From Protoeuglena noctilucae (Eukaryota; Chlorophyta; Pedinophyceae; Marsupiomonadales; Marsupiomonadaceae): a stretch of 64,000 bases of DNA. The stretch covers positions 248,001 through 312,000 of the forward strand of contig OY253676.1 in the NCBI GenBank assembly GCA_958009085.1, written 5' to 3'. A program made the translations under genes and the position numbers. The notes under the pieces were generated by a model. That model worked only from the letters and a program-made list of their open reading frames with translations. It made no database searches and was not told where the DNA came from. Below are positions 1-11,270 of the stretch, one piece after another (the stretch's first letter is position 1; each line of letters starts with the position of its first letter).

Positions 1-72
1 TCCCCATCATAACCCTCCCCATCACAGCCCTCCCCGTCACACAACCAACCCTGTGTCTCTGCCATCACTCAG

Positions 73-2215
73 GTGCTCCTGCCTCCGCTCGTGTCGCTCC
101 TGGCGTTGACGGACGCCGCGGCGGTCAACGCGGCGTGGGAGGCCCTGGGGACGCTGACGTTGTCCATTCCCAAGGAGTCGTACCCATCTCTCGTGCGCAA
201 CATGCGGGACGCGGTGGGTGCCGCCACAGAGCGTGCGAGGTCCCGAGGAGAGGCCACGGTCGCTGGGCTCTGCCTTCCCAAGGGCATGCAGCCCATCGTG
301 CCCATCTACATCCAGGGACTGCTCCAGGGCACGTCGACCGAGCTCAGGTGACGTGACGACTGCGCGTTGCTGGCGCCGTCTCGTGCACAGAATGATAGGT
401 GTATGGATACTAGCATGGATACTAGCATATAGACTGCACAAACCCTCTTTTCTGCCATCGCTACCTACTAGTTATCAGCAGCATTTTTAACACCCAACCA
501 CGTCTCCATTCCCGACGCAGGGAGTCCGCGGCACGCGGTCTGGGGGACCTGGTGGCCGCGACGACCGAGGAGGCCCTAAAGCCGTTCGTGCTCCAGATCA
601 CGGGCCCGCTGATTCGCATCATCGGCGACCGCTTCCCGTGGGAGATCAAGGCCGCCATTCTGCAGACGCTGGGCCTCATCATCGGGAAGGGCAGGGCGGC
701 CCTCAAGCCCTTCGTGCCGCAACTCCAGACGTCCTTCCTCAAGTGCCTGACAGACACGACGCCGCAAGTGAGAGCGGGCGCTTTGCTGGATACCCCAGGC
801 GTGCCACTGCGTGTGTGGAGAGCCTGGGGCTGCGTGCGGCACGCGACTTGCCTCCTTGGCTGGGCGCTGCCGACTGCCCTTGTGCATGTGCGGTGGCTGA
901 CGTGTTGTTTGTGGCTTGCTGACGCATGCAGACCCTCCCGGCGCAGGTACGGGGCACGGCTGCGGCCAACCTGGGTTCCCTGTCGCGCATGAGCGCCCGC
1001 GTCGACCAGCTTGCCACCGAGCTGGCGTCGTCGGCAAAGGTCCAGGACGCCGCCTCTGCCGAGGGGTTCCTGCGGGCGCTGCGTGGCGTTCTGCATGAGT
1101 CCGGGGAGAGGCTCAAGGAGGACTCGCTGGGCACTATCGGAGAGGCGCTGAGGTGAGTGGCTGGGCCGGTGAAGGTGGGGCCGTGCGCACATCAGATGAC
1201 GTGCGACGCACGGCCAGCCAGCCACGTCGACTGTGCGCCGCGTTGCGCAGGTCGCTGGCCGCGCAGCACCGGGGGAGCACGGAGCACGAGGCGACGCGGT
1301 CGGCCCTGGCCGGGTGCATTGGGGCGTTTGTCGGGTGCGCGACTCCCGCAGATGCCGGTGAGATGCTCGCCACGTACGCGGGTGGGGACCCGGGAGTCCC
1401 CCGCGAGGAGATCCACTTCCAAGCTCTGGTTCTCGTCGCGGCGGCGCGGTTCAGCGCCGCTCGGTCGTTCGAGGTGGGCAGGGGGGATGAGCGGCAGGGG
1501 AATGCACAACATGCGCTGGTCTGGCGTGTGGCAGCCGGGCGATGGCCTGCGGGAGAGCAAAGCGTTTTTTTTGTGATATGTGCAGGTCGCGGGTGCGGCT
1601 GAGATCGCCGCGGGTATCGTACGGCTGGCGCGCGTGGACTGCTTTGAGGCAAGGGACTGCCTGGGGGCGGCCATCGCTGGGTTCGCGGAGACCGAGCTGG
1701 CCCAAGGCCGGCGCGAGTTCACGCTCGCTGTCCTCTCCGCCTTCCCCATCCTGCTGGGCCCGGACATGTTCGCCTCGGTGCAGGTGAGGAGGGCGAATTG
1801 ACAGCGTAGCGCATGTTAATGCCCATCTTGTGGTCGCTGCTTCGCGTCCGCACCTCCCGCGATGGAATCTTCATGATCTGATCTTTGCGATGTCGCGCAG
1901 GTGAATGCGCTCCGCGCGCTGCGTCGGATGGAGGAGGCCAAGGAGGGCTGCCTGCTGGACCAGCAAAACGTGCTGCTGCCCGCGCTGTGCACGTCCGTGG
2001 ACGCCCTGACGGGCCTGCACAAGATTTACGCCGAGCGCACCCTTGGGCGCATCGCGGGCGTCGTGAGCGGGAGCGGGGCGGTCGAGGCGTTCCTGGCGTC
2101 TGGGGAGGCCTCCGCGGGCGTCCGGCGCATGCTCAACGATACCTATCTGCAGCGGCTCATGCGGCTTGCGGAGACGCCCGAGGAGGAGGACGAGTTCGAC
2201 GACCTGGGACTCTAA
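73..2215 (+). CDS. GCN1: eIF2-alpha kinase activator GCN1 (C-terminal part)
   Basis: This is the C-terminal 487 residues of GCN1, the HEAT-repeat protein that binds stalled ribosomes and activates the eIF2-alpha kinase GCN2 during amino-acid stress. The 5' part lies left of the window. Exons: 73-347, 521-767, 947-1152, 1251-1473, 1586-1783, 1901-2215; all borders are GT...AG and the frame is kept throughout. The stretch around ESAARGLGDLV, PLIRIIGDRFPWE and LQTLGLIIGKG is the most conserved GCN1 HEAT region (family knowledge). The C-terminus is acidic (ETPEEEDEFDDLGL). Positions 1-72 are the end of an intron. The gene is followed by the DDX47 gene in the same direction, 276 bp away, with an AATAAA-like site between them. 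Confidence 0.93.
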
Positions 2216-2310
2216 AGAAGAAGACCTGATGCGCTGGGGATCGCAAATTTCTGACGGCTGCTTACGCTTTCCATGCCGAGATTTCTGCGGAGTTTCTCCG
2301 GCAGTTGTTG

Positions 2311-2316
2311 AATAAA
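2311..2316 (+). terminator. AATAAA-like polyadenylation signal
   Basis: An AATAAA hexamer lies 96 bp after the GCN1 stop codon and 176 bp before the next start codon. It is placed where a polyadenylation signal would be expected. Green algae often use TGTAA instead, and a hexamer can occur by chance, so this is tentative. Confidence 0.3.
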
Positions 2317-2491
2317 GGTTCGCAACTACAGCTAGATCAGGCCTGGCGCACTCCCAATCGCTCCCAATTGCTTCCCGTAAGGCTTGCAACAAGGGTCCTG
2401 TCCGGTCCTGCGACGAGGGAGGGCTTGGCATCAAAGCGCGCTTTCCCACGCATTCGAGATACATCACCGTAGGCAAGGGCACCCGCGCCCC

Positions 2492-4905
2492 ATGGCGCGG
2501 GCTCTGAGTGACGAGCAGAAGGCTGCGGCGGTGGAGGCGTTCCGGGCCCTGGGTCTGTGCCAAGAGCTGGCCGAGGCCGCCGCGAGTCTGGTGAGTGGAA
2601 GATGCAGCTTTGGATGGCAGGCTGCAGTGGCAATGGAGCTTGGCGTCGTCCGAGCACTCTGCGGCGCGCGGGCCCCGGGCAGCAGCCGCCGGGTCGCAAG
2701 GCGCGTGCGCCGTCCCCGAGCTTTCGCGACCCAGGACAAGCAGGCCAGCGCACTTCCTCTGTAAATTTTGTATTGCTGGCGCGTCCTCGTCGCGCGAGCA
2801 GGAGCCTGCGCGCAACCACGCTGCCCTCACCTAAAAGTGGCTGGGCGCGACAGATTGCTTGCTCTCACACCCTTCCCAATGCTCAGCGCGAACGCAGTAA
2901 TCATGCTTGATGTCTGTGCAGGGATGGGAGCGGCCCACACCGGTCCAGGAGAAGGCGGTGCCCCATCTCCTGGATGGCAAGGACGTGATCGGGCTCGCGC
3001 AGACGGGGTCGGGGAAGACAGGTCCGCGCATGATGCAAGATGTTGTATAGATGTCGCTGCAGCGCTTGGTACCGCGCGTGATGCTTACGGATGCCCGTAC
3101 TGCGCTGCGCAGGGGCCTTTGCGATGCCCATCATCCAGGGCCTGCTTGACAAGCCCCAAGCGCTGTACGCCCTCGTCCTCTCTCCGACGCGTGAGCTGGC
3201 TATCCAGATCGCCGAGCATTTCGAGGCGCTGGGGGCCGGGGTGGGACTCAAGACGGCAGGTGTGACGCTGTGCAGCTCGCTGTTGCGCCCGCCGTCTGCT
3301 CACTGCACCACGTGTGCGGACAAGTCTCGGTCTTCGCACGCTTTTCGCAGTGCTTGTCGGGGGCGTCGACATGATGGCGCAGGCCATCGCCTTGGCCCGG
3401 CGACCCCACGTGATTGTGGGCACGCCGGGGCGTGTCGTGGACCATCTGAGCAACACCAAGGGCTTCAGTCTCAAGGCCTTGAAGCACTTGGTGCTCGATG
3501 AGGCCGACAGGTGGGCGCCAGCTGCATGGAGAGGGAGTTGCGGGGCGCCTATCCACGGGCAATGCGTTTGGCCAGCACCTGCGCTGCAGAGGGACGGCCA
3601 ATGTGTGATCGCCTGCAGGCTCCTGAACATGGAGTTTGAGCAGGAGATCGACCAGATCCTCAAGGTCATTCCCCGGGAGCGCCAGACGCAGCTCTTCAGC
3701 GCGACCATGACCAGCAAGGTCCAGAAGCTGCAGAGGGCGTGCCTGCAGGTGCGACAGTTGCAACGTAACTGAAACACGACACACGATGCTCTCTTGGCAG
3801 TGTCTGTTGACCAGTGCGGTGTGCTGCAAGTCTTGGGTCCTCATCGCTGCTGCGCAGAACCCCGTGAAGGTGGAGGTGGCGTCTCACAACCACCAGACCG
3901 CGGACAACCTCCGGCAGCAGTACCTGTTCGTCCCAGCCAAGCACAAGGACTGCTACCTGGCCTACGTGCTCACGGAGATGGCGGGGTCCACGGCGATGCT
4001 CTTCACGAGGACCTGCGACGCCACGCGCCGAGTGGCGCTCACGCTGGTGAGGTGGTGCGCAAGGGTTCGCCGCGTCTGCATCATGCGTGGCTATAGATGG
4101 CCAGTGCCAATGTCTTTGCCCTGTGTTGGCGTCATTGACCTCGTGTGCATGTGTGTGCCCGCAGCGCAACCTGGGCTTCGGGGCCGTGCCGATCCACGGG
4201 CAGATGTCCCAGCCCAAGCGCCTGGCGGCTCTCAACAAATTCAAGACTGGCGATCGCAACATCCTCGTGGCGACGGACGTGGCCTCCCGTGGCCTCGACA
4301 TCCCTAGTGTCGACTTGGTCCTTAACTACGGTGAGAGGCACGAGAGGCGCTGGGGGTTGCCCTAAAGGGTGATAGCACGTGCTGCGGGGTTTACTTGGAC
4401 TGCATTGTGCAGGAGAAAGGTTGAAGCCGAGCTGGGCGTACTGAGTGGTACGATGTGTGCGTGCGTCACCCGCAGACGTGCCGACCAACAGCAAGGACTA
4501 CGTGCACAGGGTCGGGCGCACGGCGCGTGCGGGCCGCAGCGGGCGGGCCGTGACGGTCGTGACGCAGTATGACGTGGAGATGTTCCAGCGCATCGAGGAG
4601 CTGATCAAGGCGCGTGGCACGTGGCGACGCTCGTTGCCTATGAAGCACCTCGCTCGTCCTCGAGCGCACCGACGCGACCGTCCGATCGTGCTCTGCACTC
4701 GCAGCTCAAGATGGAGGAGTACCCGACGCAGGAGGACCAGGTGCTGCTGCTGCAGGAGCGGGTGTCCGAGGCACAGCGTCTGGCGGCGATGGTGATGCGG
4801 GAAAAGGACGCGGCGAGGAAGGGGAAGCGCAAGGGGCGCGGGGACGACGAGGAGACGGCAGCGGGGCTGGGGATGAAGCTGGGGGGCGGCAAGCGGCGAA
4901 AATGA
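2492..4905 (+). CDS. DEAD-box RNA helicase RRP3/DDX47 (RH10 type)
   Basis: This is an ATP-dependent RNA helicase of the RRP3/DDX47 family, which acts in the nucleolus in 18S pre-rRNA processing. The model is 441 residues in nine exons: 2492-2590, 2922-3021, 3113-3259, 3351-3510, 3619-3748, 3858-4046, 4165-4330, 4476-4609, 4705-4905. Motifs seen: Q motif Gln42, motif I AQTGSGKT (59-66), DEAD (165-168), SAT (196-198), HRVGRTAR (341-348). The blocks [33 protein letters not shown] and [10 protein letters not shown] distinguish DDX47 from other DEAD proteins. A basic tail ([17 protein letters not shown]) fits nucleolar targeting. Intron 8 starts with GC (AAG|GCGCGT); no GT donor keeps the frame there. 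Next downstream is the pseudokinase gene, 210 bp away. Confidence 0.94.
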
Positions 4906-5115
4906 ACAGCTCTGGCGCGAGTAGCGTCAGAGGATGCGGATTGAACTGAGCCGTCGACGCTGCAGAGCATATCTGACGCAGGTTACCTGTGTTTGGCCAC
5001 CTGCCGCGAGCCTTCGCGCAAATCGATCTCATTCCTTATTCAGTCACCAACTTGCTGTTGATGAAGCTTTGGCACACCGGCTAGGGCGCCGGCGACTGAC
5101 CACACTGCCTTGGAG

Positions 5116-7306
5116 ATGGCGAGCGGGACCGGTAGGGCGGGCGGGGTCGATGAGGACCTCGTCATAGGCACTGGGGAGTTGACGTTCGGGAAACTGCTCG
5201 GTCGGGGCGCTTGGGGCGAGGTCTTCCGCGGCAGGCTGCGCAATAACCGCGAGGTCGCCATCAAGCTTCTGGACCTGGCGGGCGTGGCGCAAGCTTCGCA
5301 GTTCCTGCGCGGGAAGGAGGCGCTGCTGCGGATGGCCGCGGATCTGAGGGGCAGCAAGCGCGTATGCCGGCTGCTGGGCATCGGGGTGAAAGACGGAAAG
5401 CCGTACGCTGTTATGCCACTGTTCCGCGAGTCGCTGGCGCGGCGCGTCATAAATCAAGGCCCTCTGAAGCCGGACGAGTTGCTTGAGGCGGCAGTGCAGG
5501 TGCTGGAGGGGCTGCAGGACCTCCACGCTCGCTGGATCGTGCATGGGGCTGTTAAACCGTCCAACGTGCTGATGGAGGACAGCGGTGGATTGGTCCTGGC
5601 GGACTACGGGCTCAGGAGCGTGGCGGAAGCGATGGGCGTGCCGGTGAGCGCGGCGAGGTAAGGACAAGGCGGGGTTGCCACGACAGACAGACCGCAGCGT
5701 GCGACCCCGTTGCCGTGTCTTGTGCCGCAGTTCGACGAGCAAAGCGCAGTAGGAGGGGCCTTGGCTGCGCAGTACCTGCCGCCAGAGGGTTGGACTTCGG
5801 AGCTAGGATCAATGACGGCAGCGTCGGACGCGTACGCGGCGGCGGCGACGCTGTGCTTCGCAGCTTCGGGACAGCCGCCGTTTGGGTCCAAGAGCGTGTT
5901 GCAGGTCATGGCAGACGTGCTGACGCTGAAGCGGCTCCCAAAGGTGCCCGAGACCGTGCCGGAGCCGCTGCGGTCGGCGCTGCGAGGGGCGCTGGTGTCC
6001 CAGCCGGGGGAGCGGACGACGGTGGCGGAGATGCTCAGGGCTGCGAGGGAGACCAGGCGAGCATAGTGCTGTAGTCGACAGGGCAACAACCCGGGAACAA
6101 CCTGGGAGTTCCAAGATGTGATGCGCAGCTCGTGTTTGCCCTTGCAGAGAGTCCCGCAGGCGCGCGGAGGGAGCTGAGGCAACACATGCGACGGGGACGG
6201 AGGCGGGAGGGTCGGAGGATGCGGCCGTGCGTGCCGAGAGGAGGGGTCGCTTGATCGATCTGCGTGGCAAGGACATGGTCCTGTCGGAAGCGCTGGTGGC
6301 GGATGGGCCGAACGCGGTTATCACGGTGCGCGGCGGGTCGGTGACGGCGCCGACGAATTGGTTTGGGTCCGCGAAGCCTTTCGCCCTCGTGGCACGCAAG
6401 GGAGGGCTGCTGCGGCTGGACAACGTGCAGGTTGTCGCATCGGGGGTGCTGTGCGAGGACGGCGGGCGCGTGGAGTTGGTGCAGTCCATGATCCTGGGGG
6501 CGCCCTCCGAGGGGATGATGTGCAAGGGGACGGGCAGCAGGGTATCGATGCAGGGAGGGGTCATTAAGGACCCATCCATGCACGGCATCATCTGCGACAT
6601 GGGCAGTTATGTGGAGCTGCATGGCGTGGAGATTTCCGACTGCCATTACATGGGCATCGTGCCCCGTGGCCCGGACAGCAAGGTGGTGGCGGACGGGTGC
6701 CGCATCTCGCGGTGTAGGCACGCCCATGGGGTGTCCTGTGAGGATGGCGGGCGGGCCGAGTTGCGGGACGTGAGGATCGCGGGGTGCGGGGGTGTTGGCG
6801 TCTATTGCGAGGGTGACGGAACCTCTGCGGTCATTCGGGGGGGGCGCATTGCCGATACCACGCAGGCAGGGCTGGTCTGCCGAAGCGCAGCGCGGGTGGA
6901 GATGCGGAATGTGGAGATTGCAAAGTCTAAGGGCATCGGCGTGGTGGTCACCCATCGGAGGAGCAAGGTGGTTGCGCAGGGCGGACGCATCAAGGGCTGT
7001 AACAACAAAGGGATCCTATGCCAGGATGGCGGGACGGTGGAGATGGGGGCCGTGGAGGTCAGCAATTGCCGGGGCGGCGGCTTTCACGTGCAGTCCTCGG
7101 GGAGCAAGGCGGTCGTGCGTGGGGGCCGCATCGCGGGCTGCAAGGAGGGCGACGGGGTGTGCTGTGTGGACGGCGGGCAGGCGGAGGTGCGGGACGTGGA
7201 GATCGCAAACTGCGGGAAGTACGGCCTCTGTTCCTCAGGGGGCAGCGTGAGGCACAGCGGGTGCACCTTCACGGGGTGCGGCGAGGGGTCCCGGTTCGGC
7301 TGTTAA
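5116..7306 (+). CDS. Pseudokinase-right-handed beta-helix fusion protein
   Basis: A 670-residue protein in three exons: 5116-5643, 5731-6056, 6148-7306. Residues about 20-280 form a protein-kinase-like fold. A glycine-rich loop GRGAWGEV lies at 29-36, VAIK has Lys50, and DYG at 163-165 replaces DFG. HGA at 143-145 replaces the catalytic HRD, so the catalytic Asp is Ala and phosphotransfer is unlikely. From about residue 300 to the end there are roughly 23-residue beta-helix turns with the pattern VEMRNVEIAKSKGIGVVV and RGGRIAGC, Gly- and Cys-rich, as in PbH1/pectate-lyase-like folds. No signal peptide is seen. The two parts are joined by a GC-AG intron (CAG|GCGAGC, 6057-6147). If that intron is not spliced, the kinase part ends at TAG 6064-6066, and the helix would then need its own start. 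Function unknown; a scaffold or ligand sensor is only a guess. Confidence 0.75.
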
Positions 7307-7351
7307 GGAGGGAGCATTGCCATGCGGCCGTTTCAAGCGCGTCCTTTTGAA

Positions 7352-10145
7352 CTAACTCTTGCCAGATGGCGACCGGGCCAGCTCCCTGCCCAGCTCAATG
7401 CCCAAACTCGTCAAGCGAGACACCGCCCTGCCGATCCCGCCACTTATGCCGGCGACTGCACCTGAAGGGGCTGCCCCTTCAGGCCTGCCGCCCTGCTCCC
7501 CACCATCCTCGCCCCTACCGTGTCCGTCCTTTATGACTCCCTCCAGCATGCTGGCGCCGCGTATGGCCATGGACACGGCGCTCCGCATCAGATACCGCGC
7601 GCCGGACCCAGCCGCTGCTGCCCACGGGTGCCCCGCCACCCCAGGCCTCAACAGAGCGCCCTGCCACCCGTCCGCCGGCCCAGGCTCCGCCGCATGCACA
7701 TCCTCTTGGCCTCCCCTCCCAGAGTGCCGCTCCGTGAAGCTGTGCACCTGCAGAAGCAAGTGGCGTGCAAGGCATGTACCAGTCGTGAATCCATGACCCC
7801 ACTTACACGCGCCCTTGTTGATAACAACTGCGTCGCTTACCATTACGAACCCTCCCTCGTCGTCGTCCATATCCTCCATCTGCCCACGCGCCCAGGGCCG
7901 GTCCGCCCAGCCGCCTTCCTCCAGGGCAGCAAGCACGCGCATCAGCTGAGGCCGACTCTGCGTTGTAACAGCAAGACGGCCTCTCAAAGTGGCACCACGA
8001 GACACGCCAACTCAAGTTCCTAACAAGATGCTTCTGTTGCTGAAAAACCTCACCTCACGAGCTTCACCCAGAGCCGCCACCGCAGCATCACCCGCCGATC
8101 CGCGCCCGCCCCCCGCCACCCCCGCCAGCACGCTCGCAGCCATCAGCCCCTGCCGCTTGCCCAAGCGGCCCCAGAGGCCAACCGCGTCCCCCGCGGGACT
8201 CCACACGCTCATCGCTGGGTCGTGCATGCTTCGATGGCCCAGCATCGCCGATGCCGTCGACAGTCGCGACAGTGCCTTGGCTGCGCGGACCAACTGCGGT
8301 GATAGAGAGAGCACGAAGCAATGGATCGAGCAACTACCTACCCACGAAGCGGCATTAGCACCTCTCAGACGCAGTCACATGAGCTCACGGAGAGCAGCCG
8401 ATCCCGTGTCTCACCAGCACCGTCGGTGGCCAACCGCTCTCCTCCGCCACCCTCTCCCTCGCGGCCCATGGCAGCGCCTCCACTGCGACGACCCGCATGT
8501 GTCGGAACAGCCCCTTCACCCCGTGTGCCAGCGCCAAGAGCTCCGCCTCTGCCACCGCCTCTGCAGTCACCCCCGCCGCCCCGGCACCCGGCGCGCCCGC
8601 AGCTGACCCCACGCCGACGCCGACGCCCACGGCGTGCGCAATGTCCTCGGCTGCGGTGGTCGTCGCGGGCAGCCAGGCCACCGGGAGGCGCGCATCGCTT
8701 GGAGTCGGGCCCATGCAAGACGCAAACGTGCTCGGCACCACGCAACGGGCGGTGGGACCGGCGCCCTCGAGGTGGACGAGCACCGGGGTGGCGCGCGCGA
8801 GCGACAGGGCCTCGGCGAGCGCGGCGAGGGCCTCGAGGGCAGCGCAGGCACGCTGAGCAGCGGCCTCATCACCGGGGCGCGCCACGGGGGGCATGCCGAC
8901 GAGGTCGAGGGCTTTGGTCGGGACCAGCACGCTGCCCAGGACGACCGCGGACGGGACGGGCGGCGAGGGCTCGGCGCCCGCGGGCCGGTCGCGTGGGCGC
9001 GGCTTGGCCACCCCTGTGGTCGAGTCAGGGACGTGGGGCATCGCACATGCCACTGGCGTTGCACGAGTCGGTGGAGGCGGAACGCATGCAGAGGGCGGCC
9101 TCACTCTGCGGGACCAGCATGTGCGCTCCCAGGCACCGCCGCATGGGGCCGATGACCGTGGGCAGCACTTGCTCGACGCGGAGCTGGCTCAGTCGGCAGG
9201 CGACCTCGAGAGCGTCGCGCGCCGCTTGACGCGCCTCGTCTTGGTGCTTCTGGGAGGACGGGGGCCCGCGCGAGGCACTGGGCGTCGCACTATATGCGAG
9301 AAGTGAGAAGCATCGCAAGCCGTGTCCCTCACTACTCGCCTCCCACTGCGCGACGCGGTCTCGCAAGCGAGCCAGGGACTCTTTTCGCCGACGCACGTCC
9401 ATGTCAATGCTTTGCACGCGGTCCTTCGCCTCCCTGGGGGCGCAGCAAGGGTGGGGCGTTGCAACACAATCACGAAATCCTTTGAAGCGTGACCCCGCGT
9501 AGATATTCTCTCACGCGACCAACTCCTCAGCGACGCGTAACCGCGAACGTGTGCTCTCCAGACGCGCGCGGGCCTCCGTCACGGCTGCGGCGCGCTCGGA
9601 GAGCCGTGCGCGCATGGCCACGTCCTCTGCCAGCTGCGTCGGCGATATCGGTGGCGCGTCGCTCGCAAGTCTCATCCACCGCAGCACTCTGTACCTATAT
9701 AAGGAGGACGGTCTGCAAACGGGCCATTTCATCGGCACGGGAAGCGGTAACTCGCCGTGACCCTAGGCGCGCTCGTCACCTGCCCGCGGAGCGTCTCTGC
9801 CTTCGACTTGGCCTCCGCCACACGCTGTCGGAGAGTGCGACACGAACGTGCCACGCATGGTGGGCAAACGAGCTGCGAGGGAAGCCACGGAGAGGCCGAT
9901 GACGCACGCTTTGGTTAACCGCGTTGCGCGGAGCCCGCAAGTCGGTTTGGCCACGCGCGCCGCGCTGGGTTAGTCGAGGGACCGCAGTGCCTATGCGCAC
10001 TCCCGCAATTCGCTCCGTGGCAGGCGCGGTCAGCGCCCATCACCTGCCCTACGTGGTTGTGGCACAGGTGGCAAGGGGCCACCGCTGCCCTCGCCCGCGT
10101 CGAGGTGCCAGCGGCATCGATGGCGCCCTGGGCCTCGTCCGACAT
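7352..10145 (-). CDS. Coiled-coil protein, possible ATG14/UVRAG (Vps38) homologue
   Basis: A multi-exon gene read from about 10145 down to the stop at 7352. The N-terminus has a CHLC cysteine pair (near 10070), then a strong coiled coil (about 9660-9330, e.g. ARARLESTRSRLRVAEELV and DVRRRKESLARLRDRV). Next comes ACRLSQLRVEQVLPTVIGPM, resembling the R-x-x-x-L...I-x-P-I block after the ATG14/UVRAG coiled coil. A weak match to the PF10186 core follows (DEAAAQRACAALEALAALAE). The acidic block MEDMDDDEGGFVMV and a glycine-rich C-terminus with a possible amphipathic helix (IGRAVSRLTSLGIELG) recall the ATG14 tail. If right, it is a subunit of the class III PI3-kinase complex in autophagy or endosomal sorting. 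The intron after VAQWE has a GC donor (GAG|GCGAGT). Exon 1 to exon 2 is unresolved. Family assignment is an inference from pattern only. Confidence 0.4.
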
Positions 10146-10278
10146 CTCGGGCCAGCACGCAGGCCAGCGAGTAGCTATCCCCTGCACCCCATCATCAATC
10201 ACGGGATAGACTTGATGGTGTGCAAATTACCAAGCTCTGCAACTTTGTTGGGTTCACGATGCGTCTTCCCTGTAAACC

Positions 10279-10950
10279 ATGGCCCCAGGTAGGTCCCTGA
10301 CGCCTCGCGTCAGCGACACGGGTCAGTCTCTGCTCTGTTCATGGGGCGCAGGTGGGAGCCAATGCGCGCAGAGCATATTGCGATGGCAACAACGTGTGCC
10401 ACCCCGTGCCAGGGTAGCGTCCACCCCCTCTAGATGCTGGCGTGGCGGCCACCGGCCCCGGAAGTGGAAATCTGTGTCGTGTTCGGAAGGCTCGTGCTCT
10501 TCGGCAAGCACTGTGAAGCGCTCGCATATCTGCAACGCGCTGCTGTCTTCGCTGGGCTCCTTCTAACCGTGCTTTTGGTCGCTTGCGTGCTGCGCCCGGG
10601 TGAGCGACGAGCAGACGCGACGACGACCGTATCTCGCGGCTCCCATGATTGTGGAAACCCTGTCTGACGCACATGTCACGGCGTCGCTCTCCCCAGGACG
10701 GTGGCGCGCACGGCGGCCGCCCCGCTTGCCCAAGGACGGGCCTGCGAAAGCCGCCCCGCTGGCGCCGCCCAACGTCTCGCTGTGGGACGACGTTGACGGG
10801 GCGTTTGGTCACGATGACGAGAAGGAGGCGACGCTGATGTGGGGCAGCGCGACGGGGGACCCGCGCGAAAGGGAGGCGGATGGCAGCGCACCCGCATCTG
10901 GCGACCCCGTCCGCCACGTCGTCGATGCCTTTGCCAGAATGCGTCTCTGA
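10279..10950 (+). CDS. Hypothetical single-pass membrane protein
   Basis: A tentative gene that I do not recognise. The clearest part is a hydrophobic segment AAVFAGLLLTVLLVACVL (about 10539-10592). It is followed by a GT-AG intron with donor near 10599 and acceptor near 10696, which joins it in frame to a polar, acidic tail containing APPNVSLWDDVDGAFGHDDE. The stop is at 10948-10950. An ATG at 10279 followed at once by GTAGGT could be a tiny first exon. A short reading segment after the AG near 10352 gives YCDGNNVCHPVPG, which may be a second exon. It would be divergent from the ATG14-like gene (134 bp) and convergent with RAD51C. Coding status rests only on frame continuity and the membrane helix, so it could be spurious. 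Confidence 0.3.
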
Positions 10951-11270
10951 AGCGCCGACGAGGTGAGCGAAGCATCCAGCGCGTCCCAGGCGAGCGCAGG
11001 CACCCATTCATGACTTGCGCGTGCCACGGTCGTGCTCGCAGGCTTCCACTTCTCTAATTCTCTTCATCTACAACTGCCTATTGCATTTGTCGGCCGCTTT
11101 ATCTCCCTGTTCCTCGCTGCTTTCTGCTAGACTGCCCTGTCCGCCCCGGACCCCTGGTGGCCCTCCGCGGCCCTTTTCCTCCCTCCTTTCCGCCTCCTGC
11201 GGGTAACAGTTGCCGCCGTCGTAGCCCCGTGCGCCGGCAGCAGCGTAGGCAGGCCGCCGCGGCCATTCGC

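Noticed and set aside
9693-9701. TATATAA-like sequence on the plus strand
   Set aside because: It lies inside the minus-strand ATG14-like gene with no plus-strand gene close downstream.
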